Both the position numbers and the translations under genes were made by a program. DNA of 64,000 nucleotides, from contig NZ_CBDDGH010000001.1 in NCBI RefSeq assembly GCF_965227725.1, forward strand, positions 186,001 through 250,000, read 5' to 3'. Position 1 is the stretch's first letter, and every line of letters begins with the position of its first letter. Source of the DNA: Shimia sp965227725. GTDB taxonomy: Bacteria; Pseudomonadota; Alphaproteobacteria; Rhodobacterales; Rhodobacteraceae. The notes below the pieces were generated by a model that saw only the letters and a program-made list of their open reading frames with translations, ran no database searches and was not told the origin of the DNA. This document shows, one piece after another, positions 25,786 through 35,132 of this stretch.

Positions 25786-27654
25786 ATGACGACAAAAAAC
25801 TCCACGATCCGCCTCACCACGGCGCAAGCTATTATTCGTTGGCTCTCCCATCAGTTCATCGAAATTGACGGACAGGAAATGCGCGTCTGCGGCGGCGGTT
25901 TTGGCATCTTTGGGCACGGCAATGTGACTTGCCTTGGTGAAGCCCTGAACGAGGTCCGTGAAGAGCTGCCCCTGTATCGCGGACAAAACGAGCAGAGCAT
26001 GGGATTTGCTGCAGCGGGCTATGCCAAACAATGGCTGCGCCAGCGCTTTATGTTTTGCACCGCTTCCGCCGGCCCTGGCACCGCAAACCTGCTCACCGCA
26101 TCCGGGCTAGCACACGCCAACCGCCTGCCCATGCTCATGCTCTGCGGTGACACGTTCCTGACCCGCCTGCCCGACCCGGTGCTGCAGCAGATGGAAAACT
26201 TCAACGACCCGACTTTCGGGGTGAATGACGCCTTCAAACCGGTTGTGCGCTACTGGGATCGCATCACGCACCCTGCGCAGGTCATTCAATCACTGCCAAA
26301 TGCCCTTGCCACCATGTTGGACCCGGCCGATTGCGGCCCGGCTTTCCTTGGGCTGCCACAAGATGTTCAGGGCTGGACTTACGACTACCCGGCAAAATTC
26401 TTCGAGAAAAAGGTCCATCGCATCCGGCGACAGGCTGCTGACAGCGCGGAGGTTGCAGATGCCGTCGCCGCACTGTCAAAGGCGCAGCGCCCAATGATCA
26501 TCGCAGGTGGCGGCGTACAATACGCCCAAGCCACGGCAGAACTCGCCGCTTTTGCAGAAAAACATAAAATTCCGGTGGTCGAAACCATCGCTGGCCGCGC
26601 CAATATGACGGCAACACACCCGCTCAACTGCGGCCCCATCGGCGTGACCGGCTCTGACAGCGCCAATGCGCTTGCGGCGAAGGCTGATGTGATCCTCGCA
26701 GTCGGCACGCGCCTGCAAGATTTCACAACCGGCAGCTGGACAGCCTTTGCTCAGGACGCGCAATTCATCTCAATCAACGCCGCCCGGCACGACGCCGGAA
26801 AACACATGTCTTTGCCTGTCGTCGGCGATGCCAAACTGGCTCTCGAGGCGCTTGATGCAGCACTCACTATGTCTACCCCCCAAAGTTGGCTGGACTTCGC
26901 ACAAGAAGAGCGCACCAAATGGGACGCCTATGTGAAAGACAATGTCTCCTACGGCAACCGCCCCAATTCCTATGCCCAAGCCATTGGTGTGGTGAACGAC
27001 CTCTGTGACCCACGCGACCGCATTGTTGCCGCCGCAGGTGGCCTACCGGCCGAAGTCACCGCCAATTGGCGCACGCTCGACATTGGCACAGTAGACGTGG
27101 AATTCGGCTTCTCCTGCATGGGTTATGAAATCGCAGGCGCCTGGGGTGCCCGCATTGCACAGTCCGAGCGTGAGCCGGATCAAGACACCATCACCTTCTG
27201 CGGCGACGGCTCTTATTTGATGCTGAACTCAGACATCTACTCATCTGTACTGAGCCGCAAAAAGATGATTGTGCTGGTGCTCGACAACGGCGGCTTTGCG
27301 GTGATCAACAAGCTGCAGAACAACACCGGCAACGAGAGCTTCAACAACCTTCTGGAAGACTGCCCCACAATCCCCGAAGCCTTCGGCGTCGACTTCGCGG
27401 CTCACGCCGCATCGATGGGCGCCACGTCAGAAAAGGTCTCAAACCCCGCCGAGCTGGGCGAAGCTTTCAAACGCGCCAAGGCCAGCGACAAAACCTATGT
27501 GATTGTCATGGATGTGGACGCCTACGAAGGGTGGACAACGGAAGGCCATGCTTGGTGGGAAGTTGGCACGCCGCATGTAACCGAAAACGCAAAGGTCCGC
27601 GAGAAACACCTCGAAATCGAGGCCGAACGCTCCAAGCAGCGCAGAGGTGTCTGA
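25786..27654 (+). CDS. iolD: 3D-(3,5/4)-trihydroxycyclohexane-1,2-dione acylhydrolase
   Basis: 622 residues, thiamine-diphosphate enzyme. The N-terminal RLTTAQAIIRWL and YRGQNEQSMGFAAAGYAK (with the cofactor-activating Glu) and the C-terminal GDGSYLMLNSDIYSS (ThDP/Mg site) are those of IolD. It hydrolyses the ring of the diketo intermediate in myo-inositol catabolism to 5-deoxyglucuronate. First gene of the plus-strand operon; its stop overlaps the dioxygenase start (TGATG). Confidence 0.95.
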   Translation: MTTKNSTIRLTTAQAIIRWLSHQFIEIDGQEMRVCGGGFGIFGHGNVTCLGEALNEVREELPLYRGQNEQSMGFAAAGYAKQWLRQRFMFCTASAGPGTANLLTASGLAHANRLPMLMLCGDTFLTRLPDPVLQQMENFNDPTFGVNDAFKPVVRYWDRITHPAQVIQSLPNALATMLDPADCGPAFLGLPQDVQGWTYDYPAKFFEKKVHRIRRQAADSAEVADAVAALSKAQRPMIIAGGGVQYAQATAELAAFAEKHKIPVVETIAGRANMTATHPLNCGPIGVTGSDSANALAAKADVILAVGTRLQDFTTGSWTAFAQDAQFISINAARHDAGKHMSLPVVGDAKLALEALDAALTMSTPQSWLDFAQEERTKWDAYVKDNVSYGNRPNSYAQAIGVVNDLCDPRDRIVAAAGGLPAEVTANWRTLDIGTVDVEFGFSCMGYEIAGAWGARIAQSEREPDQDTITFCGDGSYLMLNSDIYSSVLSRKKMIVLVLDNGGFAVINKLQNNTGNESFNNLLEDCPTIPEAFGVDFAAHAASMGATSEKVSNPAELGEAFKRAKASDKTYVIVMDVDAYEGWTTEGHAWWEVGTPHVTENAKVREKHLEIEAERSKQRRGV

Positions 27655-28493
27655 TGCGCCGCTTCACCAAAGATAACGGGGACCCGGCCACAATTGTTGA
27701 AGAGCTTCTGCATGGCGGCGGCGCAGTCGGGATCTCTGGCCTGTTCTCGCCAGAAGACATCGCAGAGGCACGCGCCATCGTTATGGAGCACTCAGAGCAA
27801 GAGGCGCCAAAGGTCACACATTTTCAAGGTGCTGCCGAAGACGACGGCAAGATCAACCTGCAGCGGCGGGTTTGGAATCTTCTGGCCAAAGGGGAGGTTT
27901 TCTCGCGCATGGCCGCGCATCCAACTCTGATGGCCATCCTGCGCCAATTCCTCGGCTCTGAGTTCATCATGGGGTCCATCGCGGCCAACCGTATCCTGCC
28001 CGGTGGGCCGGGTCAGGAACCGCATGTAGACTACCCTTACTGGGATTTTCACAAACCTGAGACCCATCCCATTGGTCTGAACAGCTCTTTCCCGATGAAC
28101 GCGCAGGTCTCTGTTTTGCTGGACCCTTTCACCGAAGAAAGCGGCGCAACCGCCTACATGCCCGGCTCCCAAAAAGAGCTGCGCTACCCAACGCCTGAAG
28201 ACAAGTTTTACGACACCTGCGCCCGTATGACCGGAGAGCCGGGGGATGTCGCGCTTTTCTATGGCGTCACATGGCACTGCGCCATGCCCAACAACGCAGA
28301 TCACGACCGCAGCGCGATCCTGATCCAATATCTGCCCAAATGGGTGAAACCGATGGAGGATATGCCCGCTGCTTTGCAGCAGTCATTTATCGACACCGCC
28401 AGCCCGGACATGCGCCAACTTTTGGGCCTCAACTACCCCTACCCCGAAGTGCTGGATGTGGCCAAAGCGGGCAATACCGAGGGTCGCACATGA
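27654..28493 (+). CDS. Phytanoyl-CoA dioxygenase (PhyH) family Fe(II)/2-oxoglutarate enzyme inside the iol operon
   Basis: 279 residues. His124 and Asp126 (HVDYP) with His208 (WHCAM) form the facial triad, and Arg219 is placed to bind 2-oxoglutarate, so the enzyme looks intact. It overlaps iolD (TGATG) and iolC (ATGA), which ties its expression to inositol breakdown. No such step exists in the standard myo-inositol pathway. Oxidative demethylation of an O-methylinositol or hydroxylation of an inositol derivative is a possible role, by inference. The longer upstream frame, which would overlap iolD, is rejected. Confidence 0.88.
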   Translation: MRRFTKDNGDPATIVEELLHGGGAVGISGLFSPEDIAEARAIVMEHSEQEAPKVTHFQGAAEDDGKINLQRRVWNLLAKGEVFSRMAAHPTLMAILRQFLGSEFIMGSIAANRILPGGPGQEPHVDYPYWDFHKPETHPIGLNSSFPMNAQVSVLLDPFTEESGATAYMPGSQKELRYPTPEDKFYDTCARMTGEPGDVALFYGVTWHCAMPNNADHDRSAILIQYLPKWVKPMEDMPAALQQSFIDTASPDMRQLLGLNYPYPEVLDVAKAGNTEGRT

Positions 28494-29467
28494 GTTTGAT
28501 CGACGCCATCATCTCCCGCAAATTTGTGGTCTTTGGCCGCGCGGGAATGGACATGTTTGCCGACCCCGTGGGCACAAAATCGGAACTGGCAGAGACCTTT
28601 CGCGCCGACCTCGGCGGCTCCTCCGCCAATATTTGCGCAGGCCTCGTCAAACTTGGGTGCGAGGCCGCCTTGGTGACCTCCATCTCTGATGATGCTGTGG
28701 GTCGCTTCGCTCAAAATCGGTTAGAGCGCTACGGCGTGAACACGCGATACCTACGGACAGTTGGAGGTGAGTATCGCCTCTCTCTCGCTGTTTACGAGAG
28801 CTGCATTGAAGACTTTCAGAATGTGATCTATCGCAACGGCGCAGTAGACTTTCAGGTCACCAATGACGACGTGGATCGCGTGGATTACAATGCTTTTGGC
28901 GCATTGATCACCGCAGGAACCGTCTTTGCATCCGAGCCGTCCCGCGGCTCCACCTTCCGTGCCTTTGACAACGCGCGCGCCGCTGGCATGCCGGTGATCT
29001 TTGACATCGACTACCGCCCCTATTCCTGGCCTTCACCGGAGGTCGCCGCCGAGGTGCTCTCGCGCGCAGGCGACGCCAGCGACCTGATTGTCGGCAATGA
29101 CGAGGAGTTCGGCTTTATGGCAGGCGGCATCGAAAAAGGGCTTAGCAAAGCCCGCGAGCTCGCCGCCTCCGGCAAAATGGTGATCTACAAAATGGGCGAG
29201 GATGGCGCGATCACCCTCGCAGATGGCGCAGAAATCCGCACCGGCATCTATCCGGTCACCGCGGTCAAACCAAACGGCGCGGGTGACAGCTTCATGGCAG
29301 GCCTGCTGGCGGGCATCGCGGACGGTCTGTCCGTAAAAGACGCCGTGCTGCAAGGCTCTGCCTGCGCCTCCATCGTTGTTTCTCAGCCGGGCTGCGCCCC
29401 GGCCATGCCCACACCAGCCGAGCTTGAGGCGTTCCTCGCCGCGCACGCCGGCCCCACGCATCCCTGA
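28490..29467 (+). CDS. iolC: 5-dehydro-2-deoxygluconokinase
   Basis: 325 residues from the ATG at 28490 (ATGA overlap with the dioxygenase). Ribokinase family: LGGSSANICAGLVKLG near the N-terminus and PNGAGDSFMAGLLAG with the catalytic Asp near residue 260. FVVFGRAGMDMFADPVG is characteristic of IolC. It phosphorylates 5-dehydro-2-deoxygluconate before the aldolase step encoded downstream. The length is typical of stand-alone IolC, not of the IolC-DUF2090 fusion. Confidence 0.92.
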   Translation: MSLIDAIISRKFVVFGRAGMDMFADPVGTKSELAETFRADLGGSSANICAGLVKLGCEAALVTSISDDAVGRFAQNRLERYGVNTRYLRTVGGEYRLSLAVYESCIEDFQNVIYRNGAVDFQVTNDDVDRVDYNAFGALITAGTVFASEPSRGSTFRAFDNARAAGMPVIFDIDYRPYSWPSPEVAAEVLSRAGDASDLIVGNDEEFGFMAGGIEKGLSKARELAASGKMVIYKMGEDGAITLADGAEIRTGIYPVTAVKPNGAGDSFMAGLLAGIADGLSVKDAVLQGSACASIVVSQPGCAPAMPTPAELEAFLAAHAGPTHP

Positions 29468-29478
29468 AGGAGAGGCCC

Positions 29479-30336
29479 ATGCATATCGCGCCTTATGACA
29501 ATAAGAACAAACCCATCGTGGACGCAGAACACGATCTGGTGCCGCTGAACTATTTCAACATCGTCAAACTCAAAAAAGGCGAAAGCTTTGACTATGCCGT
29601 GCCGGGCTATGAAACCTGTATCGTTCCGGCCACCGGCACCGTGCATGTGGAGGTCGAAGGCGCTCGCTATGAAAACCTTGGCAACCGCACGGTTGATGTC
29701 TGGGACGGCGAGCCGGAGGGCGTCTACGTTCCGACCGGCGCCAAAGTGCGCATCACCTGCGTAACAGACACCACAGAAACCTTCATCGCCGGGGCCAAAT
29801 ACGACAAGGTTCTTGAGCCTTTCGACGTGCGCGTGCCAGAGCTGGACCTCGTGCAATACGGCTCTGACGACACCAAAACCCACCGCAAAATCAAGCACAT
29901 CCTTGGCGCGAACCACCACGACAAAGTGGGCCGCCTTCTGGTGAGTGAGCTCTACACCGTGGGCCAAGGTGGCTGGTCCGGCTTCCCAAGCCACAAACAT
30001 GACACCGACCGCAAAGGCGATGATGGCGAGATGATCGAAACCCGCCACGACGAGACCTACAACTTCCGTTTCAGGCCCAACTATGGCTCCGGCGTGCAGA
30101 TGCTTCAGCGCGAAGATAACAAGCCGGGCGATGCCTATCACATCATGGATGGCTCCACGATCCTGCTAGACAAAGGCTATCACCCTTGTGCGGTTCTGCC
30201 GGGCTATGAGATGTATTACTTCACCATCCTTGGTGGCCTGTCCCAGCGCAGCCTGAAGCAATACTTCCAGCCAACACACGCGGAACAGCTGCACACAATC
30301 CCTGGTATCATGGATATGGTGGCCAAGTTCAAATGA
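29479..30336 (+). CDS. iolB: 5-deoxy-glucuronate isomerase
   Basis: 285 residues, a KduI/IolB-type bicupin. WSGFPSHKHDTDR contains the metal-binding His residues of the family, and RHDETYNFRF and GYEMYYFTILGG are typical IolB blocks. It converts 5-deoxyglucuronate to 5-dehydro-2-deoxygluconate. GGAG precedes the ATG. Eleven bases after iolC, and overlaps the aldolase start (ATGA). Confidence 0.94.
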   Translation: MHIAPYDNKNKPIVDAEHDLVPLNYFNIVKLKKGESFDYAVPGYETCIVPATGTVHVEVEGARYENLGNRTVDVWDGEPEGVYVPTGAKVRITCVTDTTETFIAGAKYDKVLEPFDVRVPELDLVQYGSDDTKTHRKIKHILGANHHDKVGRLLVSELYTVGQGGWSGFPSHKHDTDRKGDDGEMIETRHDETYNFRFRPNYGSGVQMLQREDNKPGDAYHIMDGSTILLDKGYHPCAVLPGYEMYYFTILGGLSQRSLKQYFQPTHAEQLHTIPGIMDMVAKFK

Positions 30337-31163
30337 GCCTTGTTTCTCTCTCTGAAGTGCTTCAACCGGCGTTGAAGCAGGGCCACGCTGTGGCTGGTCT
30401 CGTGACCCTTGGCTGGGAAGATATGCGCGCCTATGTGGCGGCTGCCGAGGCGGAAAACGTGCCTGTGATTTTGCAAGCTGGCCCGTCCTGCCGCGAGCAC
30501 ACACCTTTGCCGGTTTTGGGCAAGATGTTCGCCCACCTTGCAGAGCGCGCCTCCGTACCCGTAGTGGCGCATCTTGATCACGGCTACACGGCTGAGGAAT
30601 GCCGGATCGCCATCGACAGCGGGTTTTCTTCCGTGATGTTTGACGGCTCACGCAAGCCTTTGGCAGAAAACATCGCTGAAACCGCCGCGATTGTGGAAAT
30701 GGCCCATGCCGCAGGTGTGTCCTGCGAAGGAGAAATCGGTTTTGTAGGCTATTCCGGCGGCGAAAACTCTGACGGGACAGACCCAGCAGAAGCGGCGCAA
30801 TTCGCCCGTGAAACCGGCGTTGACGCAATGGCAATCTCTGTTGGCAACGTCCATTTGCAGCAAGACAAAGAAGGCGGGCTTGACGAGCCTCGCATCCGCG
30901 CAATCGAGGCCGTGACCGAGGTGCCTCTGGTCATTCACGGCGGCTCCGGCGTGCCTGTCGCGCAACGCACAGCCCTCGCCCAAGGTTCTAAAATCTGCAA
31001 ATTCAACATCGGCACCGAGCTGCGCATGGCATTTGGCGCCGCCATGCGCGACGCGGTGAATGCAGACTCCGCACGCTTTGACCGGGTACAAATCCTCAAG
31101 GACACACATGAGCCGCTTGTCACAGCCACCCGCACTGTGCTGCGCGCCTTCAAAGGGGCCTAA
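30333..31163 (+). CDS. Class II fructose-bisphosphate aldolase family, IolJ-like
   Basis: 276 residues. VVAHLDHGYT carries the catalytic Asp and a zinc His; EGEIGFVG and VIHGGSGVP complete the class II metal and phosphate sites. In this operon it most likely cleaves 6-phospho-5-dehydro-2-deoxygluconate to dihydroxyacetone phosphate and malonate semialdehyde, the job of IolJ. A tagatose- or fructose-bisphosphate activity cannot be excluded from motifs alone. Confidence 0.85.
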   Translation: MSLVSLSEVLQPALKQGHAVAGLVTLGWEDMRAYVAAAEAENVPVILQAGPSCREHTPLPVLGKMFAHLAERASVPVVAHLDHGYTAEECRIAIDSGFSSVMFDGSRKPLAENIAETAAIVEMAHAAGVSCEGEIGFVGYSGGENSDGTDPAEAAQFARETGVDAMAISVGNVHLQQDKEGGLDEPRIRAIEAVTEVPLVIHGGSGVPVAQRTALAQGSKICKFNIGTELRMAFGAAMRDAVNADSARFDRVQILKDTHEPLVTATRTVLRAFKGA

Positions 31164-31164
31164 C

Positions 31165-32151
31165 ATGCTCAAAATCGGACTTCTGGGGTGTGGCCGCATC
31201 GGTCAGGTTCACGCCCGCTCGGTATCTCAACTGGACGGCGTCACAGTGACCGCCGTTGCTGACGCTTTTAACGCTCCTGCCGCCGATCTGGCTTCCAAAG
31301 CCAACGCCAGAGTGCTGTCGTCTGAGGATCTGATCCAGAGCGCCGATGTCGACGCGGTTGTCATCGGCACGCCCACCGACACGCATTATGATCTGATCCA
31401 TGCCGCCTGCGCTGCCGGCAAAGCGATCTTCTGTGAAAAACCGGTGGACATGTCAGCCGAGCGTATCCGTGAGTGTGCCAAAGCTGTCGAAACCTCCGGG
31501 GTCGCCTTTATGACCGCCTTCAACCGCCGCTTTGATCCAAATTTTGCACAGACCCAATCGCGCATCGCAGCGGGCGAAATCGGCAACGTCGAGCTGGTCA
31601 CCATCCAGTCGCGCGACCCCTCCCCACCCCCGTTGTCCTACATCAAGACCTCCGGCGGCCTGTTCCGCGACATGATGATCCACGACCTCGATATGGCACG
31701 CTTCCTGCTTGGCGAAGAGCCAGTCAGCGTGTTCGCGGTCGGCTCCTCGCTGGTGGACCCGGAAATCGGCGCAGTTGGTGATGTGGACACAGCGGCTGTC
31801 ACACTCACCACCGCAAGCGGCAAGATCTGTCAAATATCCAACTCCCGTCGCGCGACTTATGGCTATGATCAGCGCATCGAAGTGCATGGCGCAAAAGGTA
31901 TGTTGCGGGCGGAAAACATGCTGGAAACCACCGTGGAAGTGGCAACAGAGAGCGGCTTCCGCCGCGCCCCTGCACAGCACTTCTTCCTAGAACGCTACGA
32001 AGCCGCCTACCGCGCTGAGATGGCCCATTTTGTGCAAGCTGTTTCAGAGGGCACCACACCCTCGCCCAACATCACGGATGGGCTCCGCGCTCAGGTTCTT
32101 GCAGACGCCGCTGCGCAGTCTCTGGAGAGTGGCGCACCGGTTGCGGTCTAA
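31165..32151 (+). CDS. iolG: Inositol 2-dehydrogenase (Gfo/Idh/MocA family, copy 3)
   Basis: 328 residues from the ATG at 31165, one base after the aldolase stop; an earlier in-frame start would run back into the aldolase gene. GLLGCGRIGQVHARS is the NAD-binding loop, EKPVDMS holds the family lysine, FNRRFDPNF and the DMMIHDLDMARFLLGE catalytic His/Asp segment fit IolG. It oxidises myo-inositol to 2-keto-myo-inositol, the first step of the pathway. Last gene of the plus-strand operon. Confidence 0.92.
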   Translation: MLKIGLLGCGRIGQVHARSVSQLDGVTVTAVADAFNAPAADLASKANARVLSSEDLIQSADVDAVVIGTPTDTHYDLIHAACAAGKAIFCEKPVDMSAERIRECAKAVETSGVAFMTAFNRRFDPNFAQTQSRIAAGEIGNVELVTIQSRDPSPPPLSYIKTSGGLFRDMMIHDLDMARFLLGEEPVSVFAVGSSLVDPEIGAVGDVDTAAVTLTTASGKICQISNSRRATYGYDQRIEVHGAKGMLRAENMLETTVEVATESGFRRAPAQHFFLERYEAAYRAEMAHFVQAVSEGTTPSPNITDGLRAQVLADAAAQSLESGAPVAV

Positions 32152-32184
32152 TCACGCTCCTTCGGGGTCTCCCAAAATTTCAAA

Positions 32185-32206
32185 CGCCCGGCAGCATCGC
32201 CGGGCG
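32185..32206 (+). terminator. Hairpin after iolG
   Basis: Perfect 8-bp stem CGCCCGGC / GCCGGGCG with a 6-base loop, followed by only a weak T tail (ATTCTG). Located 33 bases past the iolG stop. Confidence 0.7.
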
Positions 32207-32445
32207 ATTCTGCGTCACTTGCCAAAAAGCTTTGGACGCTCAGAAACACATTTTCGCAAGCACGTCTCTCGCTCACGCCAATGATCCGGCAAAACAGGCG
32301 CATCCTCTTTTGCAGCGTCCTGCCCACTCCAAGATTGTTCCCGTGTCGCCACTCGCAGCGTATTTGAAAGAATTCCCAACATATCATGCACTCCTAGAGT
32401 TCTCCTGCATCCGATATTGCTGGACATTCGCAATTCATGCGATTC

Positions 32446-32464
32446 AATATGATTTCCATATTGT
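32446..32464. promoter_or_regulatory. Probable LysR autoregulatory site CAATATG-N5-CATATTG
   Basis: Perfect 7-bp arms with 5-base spacer, AT-rich as usual for LysR-type sites, ending 15 bases before the LysR-type gene start. Confidence 0.6.
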
Positions 32465-32479
32465 AAGCTGGAATTACAT

Positions 32480-33355
32480 ATGGACTGGTCCACGCTCCCC
32501 TCTCTCTCCGCCCTACGCGCATTTGAAGCCGCCGCGCGCCATCAAAGCTTCAGCGCCGCCGCACGCGAACTCAACGTCACCCATGCGGCCATTGCCCAAC
32601 ACGTGCGCCAATTGGAGGCTGAGCTTTCAGAACCGCTGCTCTACAGGTCAGGTCGCGGGGTGGCCACTACAGAGGCTGGCCAACAACTGGCCCGCCAGCT
32701 CAGCGAGGGATTTTCCATCATTTCAGAGGGCGTAGACGCCCTGCGCCAACAAACCAACGCACGGCCGCTTGCCGTCAGCCTCACCCCGTCTTTTGCGATC
32801 AACTGGCTGATGCCGCGAATGGGCGGTTTCTGGCAGGCGCACCCCGAGGTGACCGTCAGCCTCACCCCCAACTCTGCACTGATTGACCTCCGCCGCGACG
32901 GGTTTGACATGGCGATACGCTTTGGTGACGGCCAATGGCCAGGACTGGAGAGCACCCTACTTACACGAGGCGAATTCTGGGTCGTCGCGTCACCGACACT
33001 CCTCTCAGGCCAAACACCCCGAACCATGCGAGACGTGAGCCATCTTCCATGGCTGATGGAAAACCACATGCTGGAGCTGCGCCGCGTCATCGAAGATGCG
33101 GATCTCGACCTCTCGACAATCGACCTTACCGTTCTGGAAACCAACGAACTTGTTATCTCCGCCTCTCTGGCGGGCCTTGGCGTTTCAGTACACCCCAGAT
33201 CGCTGGTCGAGCGCGACGTCGTCGCAGGCACGCTCACGCATATTTGCTCCTTGATGCGTGAGGAGCTGGGCTACCACATCGTCACGCTTCCGGGCCGTGA
33301 CAGCCCAAACCTACGCATTTTTCGCAAATGGCTGATGAAGGTCGCAAAAAGCTGA
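32480..33355 (+). CDS. LysR-family transcriptional regulator (GcvA-like)
   Basis: 291 residues. The N-terminal winged HTH (LSALRAFEAAARHQSFSAAA, then LNVTHAAIAQHVRQLE) is followed by a periplasmic-binding-protein type II effector domain. LPSLSALRAFEAAARH is typical of the GcvA/AmpR-like branch. It stands alone on the plus strand; no divergent target gene is present, so its regulon is unknown. Confidence 0.9.
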   Translation: MDWSTLPSLSALRAFEAAARHQSFSAAARELNVTHAAIAQHVRQLEAELSEPLLYRSGRGVATTEAGQQLARQLSEGFSIISEGVDALRQQTNARPLAVSLTPSFAINWLMPRMGGFWQAHPEVTVSLTPNSALIDLRRDGFDMAIRFGDGQWPGLESTLLTRGEFWVVASPTLLSGQTPRTMRDVSHLPWLMENHMLELRRVIEDADLDLSTIDLTVLETNELVISASLAGLGVSVHPRSLVERDVVAGTLTHICSLMREELGYHIVTLPGRDSPNLRIFRKWLMKVAKS

Positions 33356-33407
33356 CCATCCGCAAATTGTTCTTTCTTTGTTCCAATCTGCACGTTAGCG
33401 TCGCCGC

Positions 33408-34580
33408 ATGGTTCTACGCATCTCAAACCGCGACGCCCGCCGCCTCTGGCTTTCTTTGCAGGGATTGGCTGAAACGCCGACAGGTCCCGCTGATCCGCGC
33501 GCCACGATCCGCAAGCTTGGCTTTGTGCAACTCGACAGCATTCAGGTTTTGTCCCGCGCACATCACCACATCCTGTGGTCGCGCAATCAGAACTATCGGG
33601 AGCCAATGCTCAACACGCTTCTCGCCGATGATCGCGCCGTGTTTGAACATTTCACCCATGATGCCTCTGTTTTGCCGATTGAAACATACCCTTATTGGCG
33701 CGCGCAATTTGCCCGGCGAAAGGCAAAGATGGATGCAAAAGGCTGGTATGCTGATGCGCTGGCCAGCTGTGCCGATCTTGGCATCAAAGACCGCATCACA
33801 GCCGAAGGCGCGCTTTCCACCGAGGCATTTGACACCAAAATCGAAGGCCCAAAGGAGATGTGGTCCCGCCCACCACACAAACGCGCACTCGATTACATGT
33901 GGTATGCGGGAGAACTCGCGACCTGCTATCGGCAGAATTTCAAAAAGTTCTACAACCTACCTGAACGGGTCATTCCTGAAGCGCTGCGTACCCGCGATAT
34001 CCCGCACGAAGACCAAATTGACTGGCTTTGCCGCGAGGCCGTTGCGCGATTGGGTTTTGCCACTTCTGGCGACATCAAGCGCTTTTGGGAGGCCGTTGAT
34101 ACACCCGATGTCCGCGCCTGGGTCGAAGCATCTGATCTGATCCCCGTCGAAATCCAGACAGCCAACCGTGATTGGATCCCCATGCTCGCCACGCCGGATA
34201 TAGAGGTACAACTGAATAGCGCACCAGCCCCCACGAGCCGCCTTCGCCTCCTCAACCCGTTTGATCCGGTGATCAGGGACCGCGACAGGCTCTCGCGCCT
34301 CTTTGGCTTTGACTACCGCATCGAAATCTTCGTTCCCGCCGCCAAACGCATCTGGGGCTACTATGTCTACCCCCTATTGGAATGCGACCGCTTCGTGGGC
34401 CGGATCGAATGCAAGGCTGACCGAAAGAAAGGCTTGTTGACCGTGACGCAGCTTTGGGCCGAACCCGGCGTGCGCTGGACGGACGCGAGAGCGCGCAAAT
34501 TGGACGCGGAACTTGCACGCATGGGTCGGTTTATCGGAACATCAGACATTCAGTGGACGTGCCAAACGCCAAACGCCTAA
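33408..34580 (+). CDS. YcaQ-family winged-helix DNA glycosylase
   Basis: 390 residues. It has the family pattern of repeated winged helices and the catalytic QxD motif at Gln41-Leu-Asp43 (VQLDSIQVLSRAHH). Members such as E. coli YcaQ unhook DNA interstrand crosslinks; others in the HTH_42 family protect against specific alkylating toxins. It follows the LysR gene by about 50 bases but is functionally unrelated as far as can be seen. Confidence 0.85.
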   Translation: MVLRISNRDARRLWLSLQGLAETPTGPADPRATIRKLGFVQLDSIQVLSRAHHHILWSRNQNYREPMLNTLLADDRAVFEHFTHDASVLPIETYPYWRAQFARRKAKMDAKGWYADALASCADLGIKDRITAEGALSTEAFDTKIEGPKEMWSRPPHKRALDYMWYAGELATCYRQNFKKFYNLPERVIPEALRTRDIPHEDQIDWLCREAVARLGFATSGDIKRFWEAVDTPDVRAWVEASDLIPVEIQTANRDWIPMLATPDIEVQLNSAPAPTSRLRLLNPFDPVIRDRDRLSRLFGFDYRIEIFVPAAKRIWGYYVYPLLECDRFVGRIECKADRKKGLLTVTQLWAEPGVRWTDARARKLDAELARMGRFIGTSDIQWTCQTPNA

Positions 34581-34585
34581 ATCTC

Positions 34586-34960
34586 CTAAAGCACGCCATG
34601 CCAACGCAAGAATACGATCAGGCAAGCCGCAAAAAGGATCAGGTTGAAGCTCACGGAACCCAGCACATCCAAAATGCGGTGAATGCGCCGCTCACGCACG
34701 TCCACCGCCTTCAAATGCGCTTCAATCTCAACAAAGGCCCGCTTCACCGCCGCGCCATCAACCTGCATCATAAGCTTGGGGTGCTGACCCAGCTTATGAG
34801 CCTCCGCGATCACTCCTGCCTGTCGATGCAGACGGGCTGGTGCCCGGCGGCCAATTTTGCGCATGGCACGCTCAAGTGATTTGGCCCGAACGCCATACTT
34901 CTCGCGCGCCAGCTCCAAGAGACGGGCCACCTTTGCTTCAATTTCATCACCTGTCATCAT
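34586..34960 (-). CDS. Hypothetical protein with C-terminal membrane segment
   Basis: 124 residues. The first ~95 are charged and probably helical (EIEAKVARLLELAREKYGVR; VKRAFVEIEAHLKAVDVRERR). One hydrophobic stretch near the end (VLGSVSFNLILFAACLIVFL) suggests a tail anchor or inner-membrane anchor. Its stop lies 5 bases from the convergent YcaQ-like stop. I do not recognise the family. Confidence 0.65.
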   Translation of the reverse strand: MMTGDEIEAKVARLLELAREKYGVRAKSLERAMRKIGRRAPARLHRQAGVIAEAHKLGQHPKLMMQVDGAAVKRAFVEIEAHLKAVDVRERRIHRILDVLGSVSFNLILFAACLIVFLRWHGVL

Positions 34961-35132
34961 CGGCTTAGCCTAAATCGCAATTCCCGATGGGGAAACCGAT
35001 TTTCAGCGTGGGTCGTACAAGCGCATGAGATCGCGACGCCTTGGCAACAGAGCTCTCAACAAACAATTTCCAAGCTTTGCACCACCACACTCAGCGCTGG
35101 CACCCGCGACCAAGCCGCGCTATCACGCGGTC

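Larger units (their letters stand above)
32152..32479. other. 328-base intergenic region between iolG and the LysR gene
   Basis: It holds the iolG terminator hairpin at the left and an inverted repeat next to the LysR start at the right. The short open frames here show no protein-like character. Nothing else was recognised. Confidence 0.6.

Noticed and set aside
27531..27653. Upstream extension of the dioxygenase gene
   Set aside because: It would overlap the end of iolD by over 120 bases; the ATG at 27654 gives TGATG coupling and the normal family N-terminus.
32215..32735. Possible small genes in the iolG-LysR gap
   Set aside because: Open frames on both strands lack start signals and family features, and they overlap the LysR gene or the terminator.
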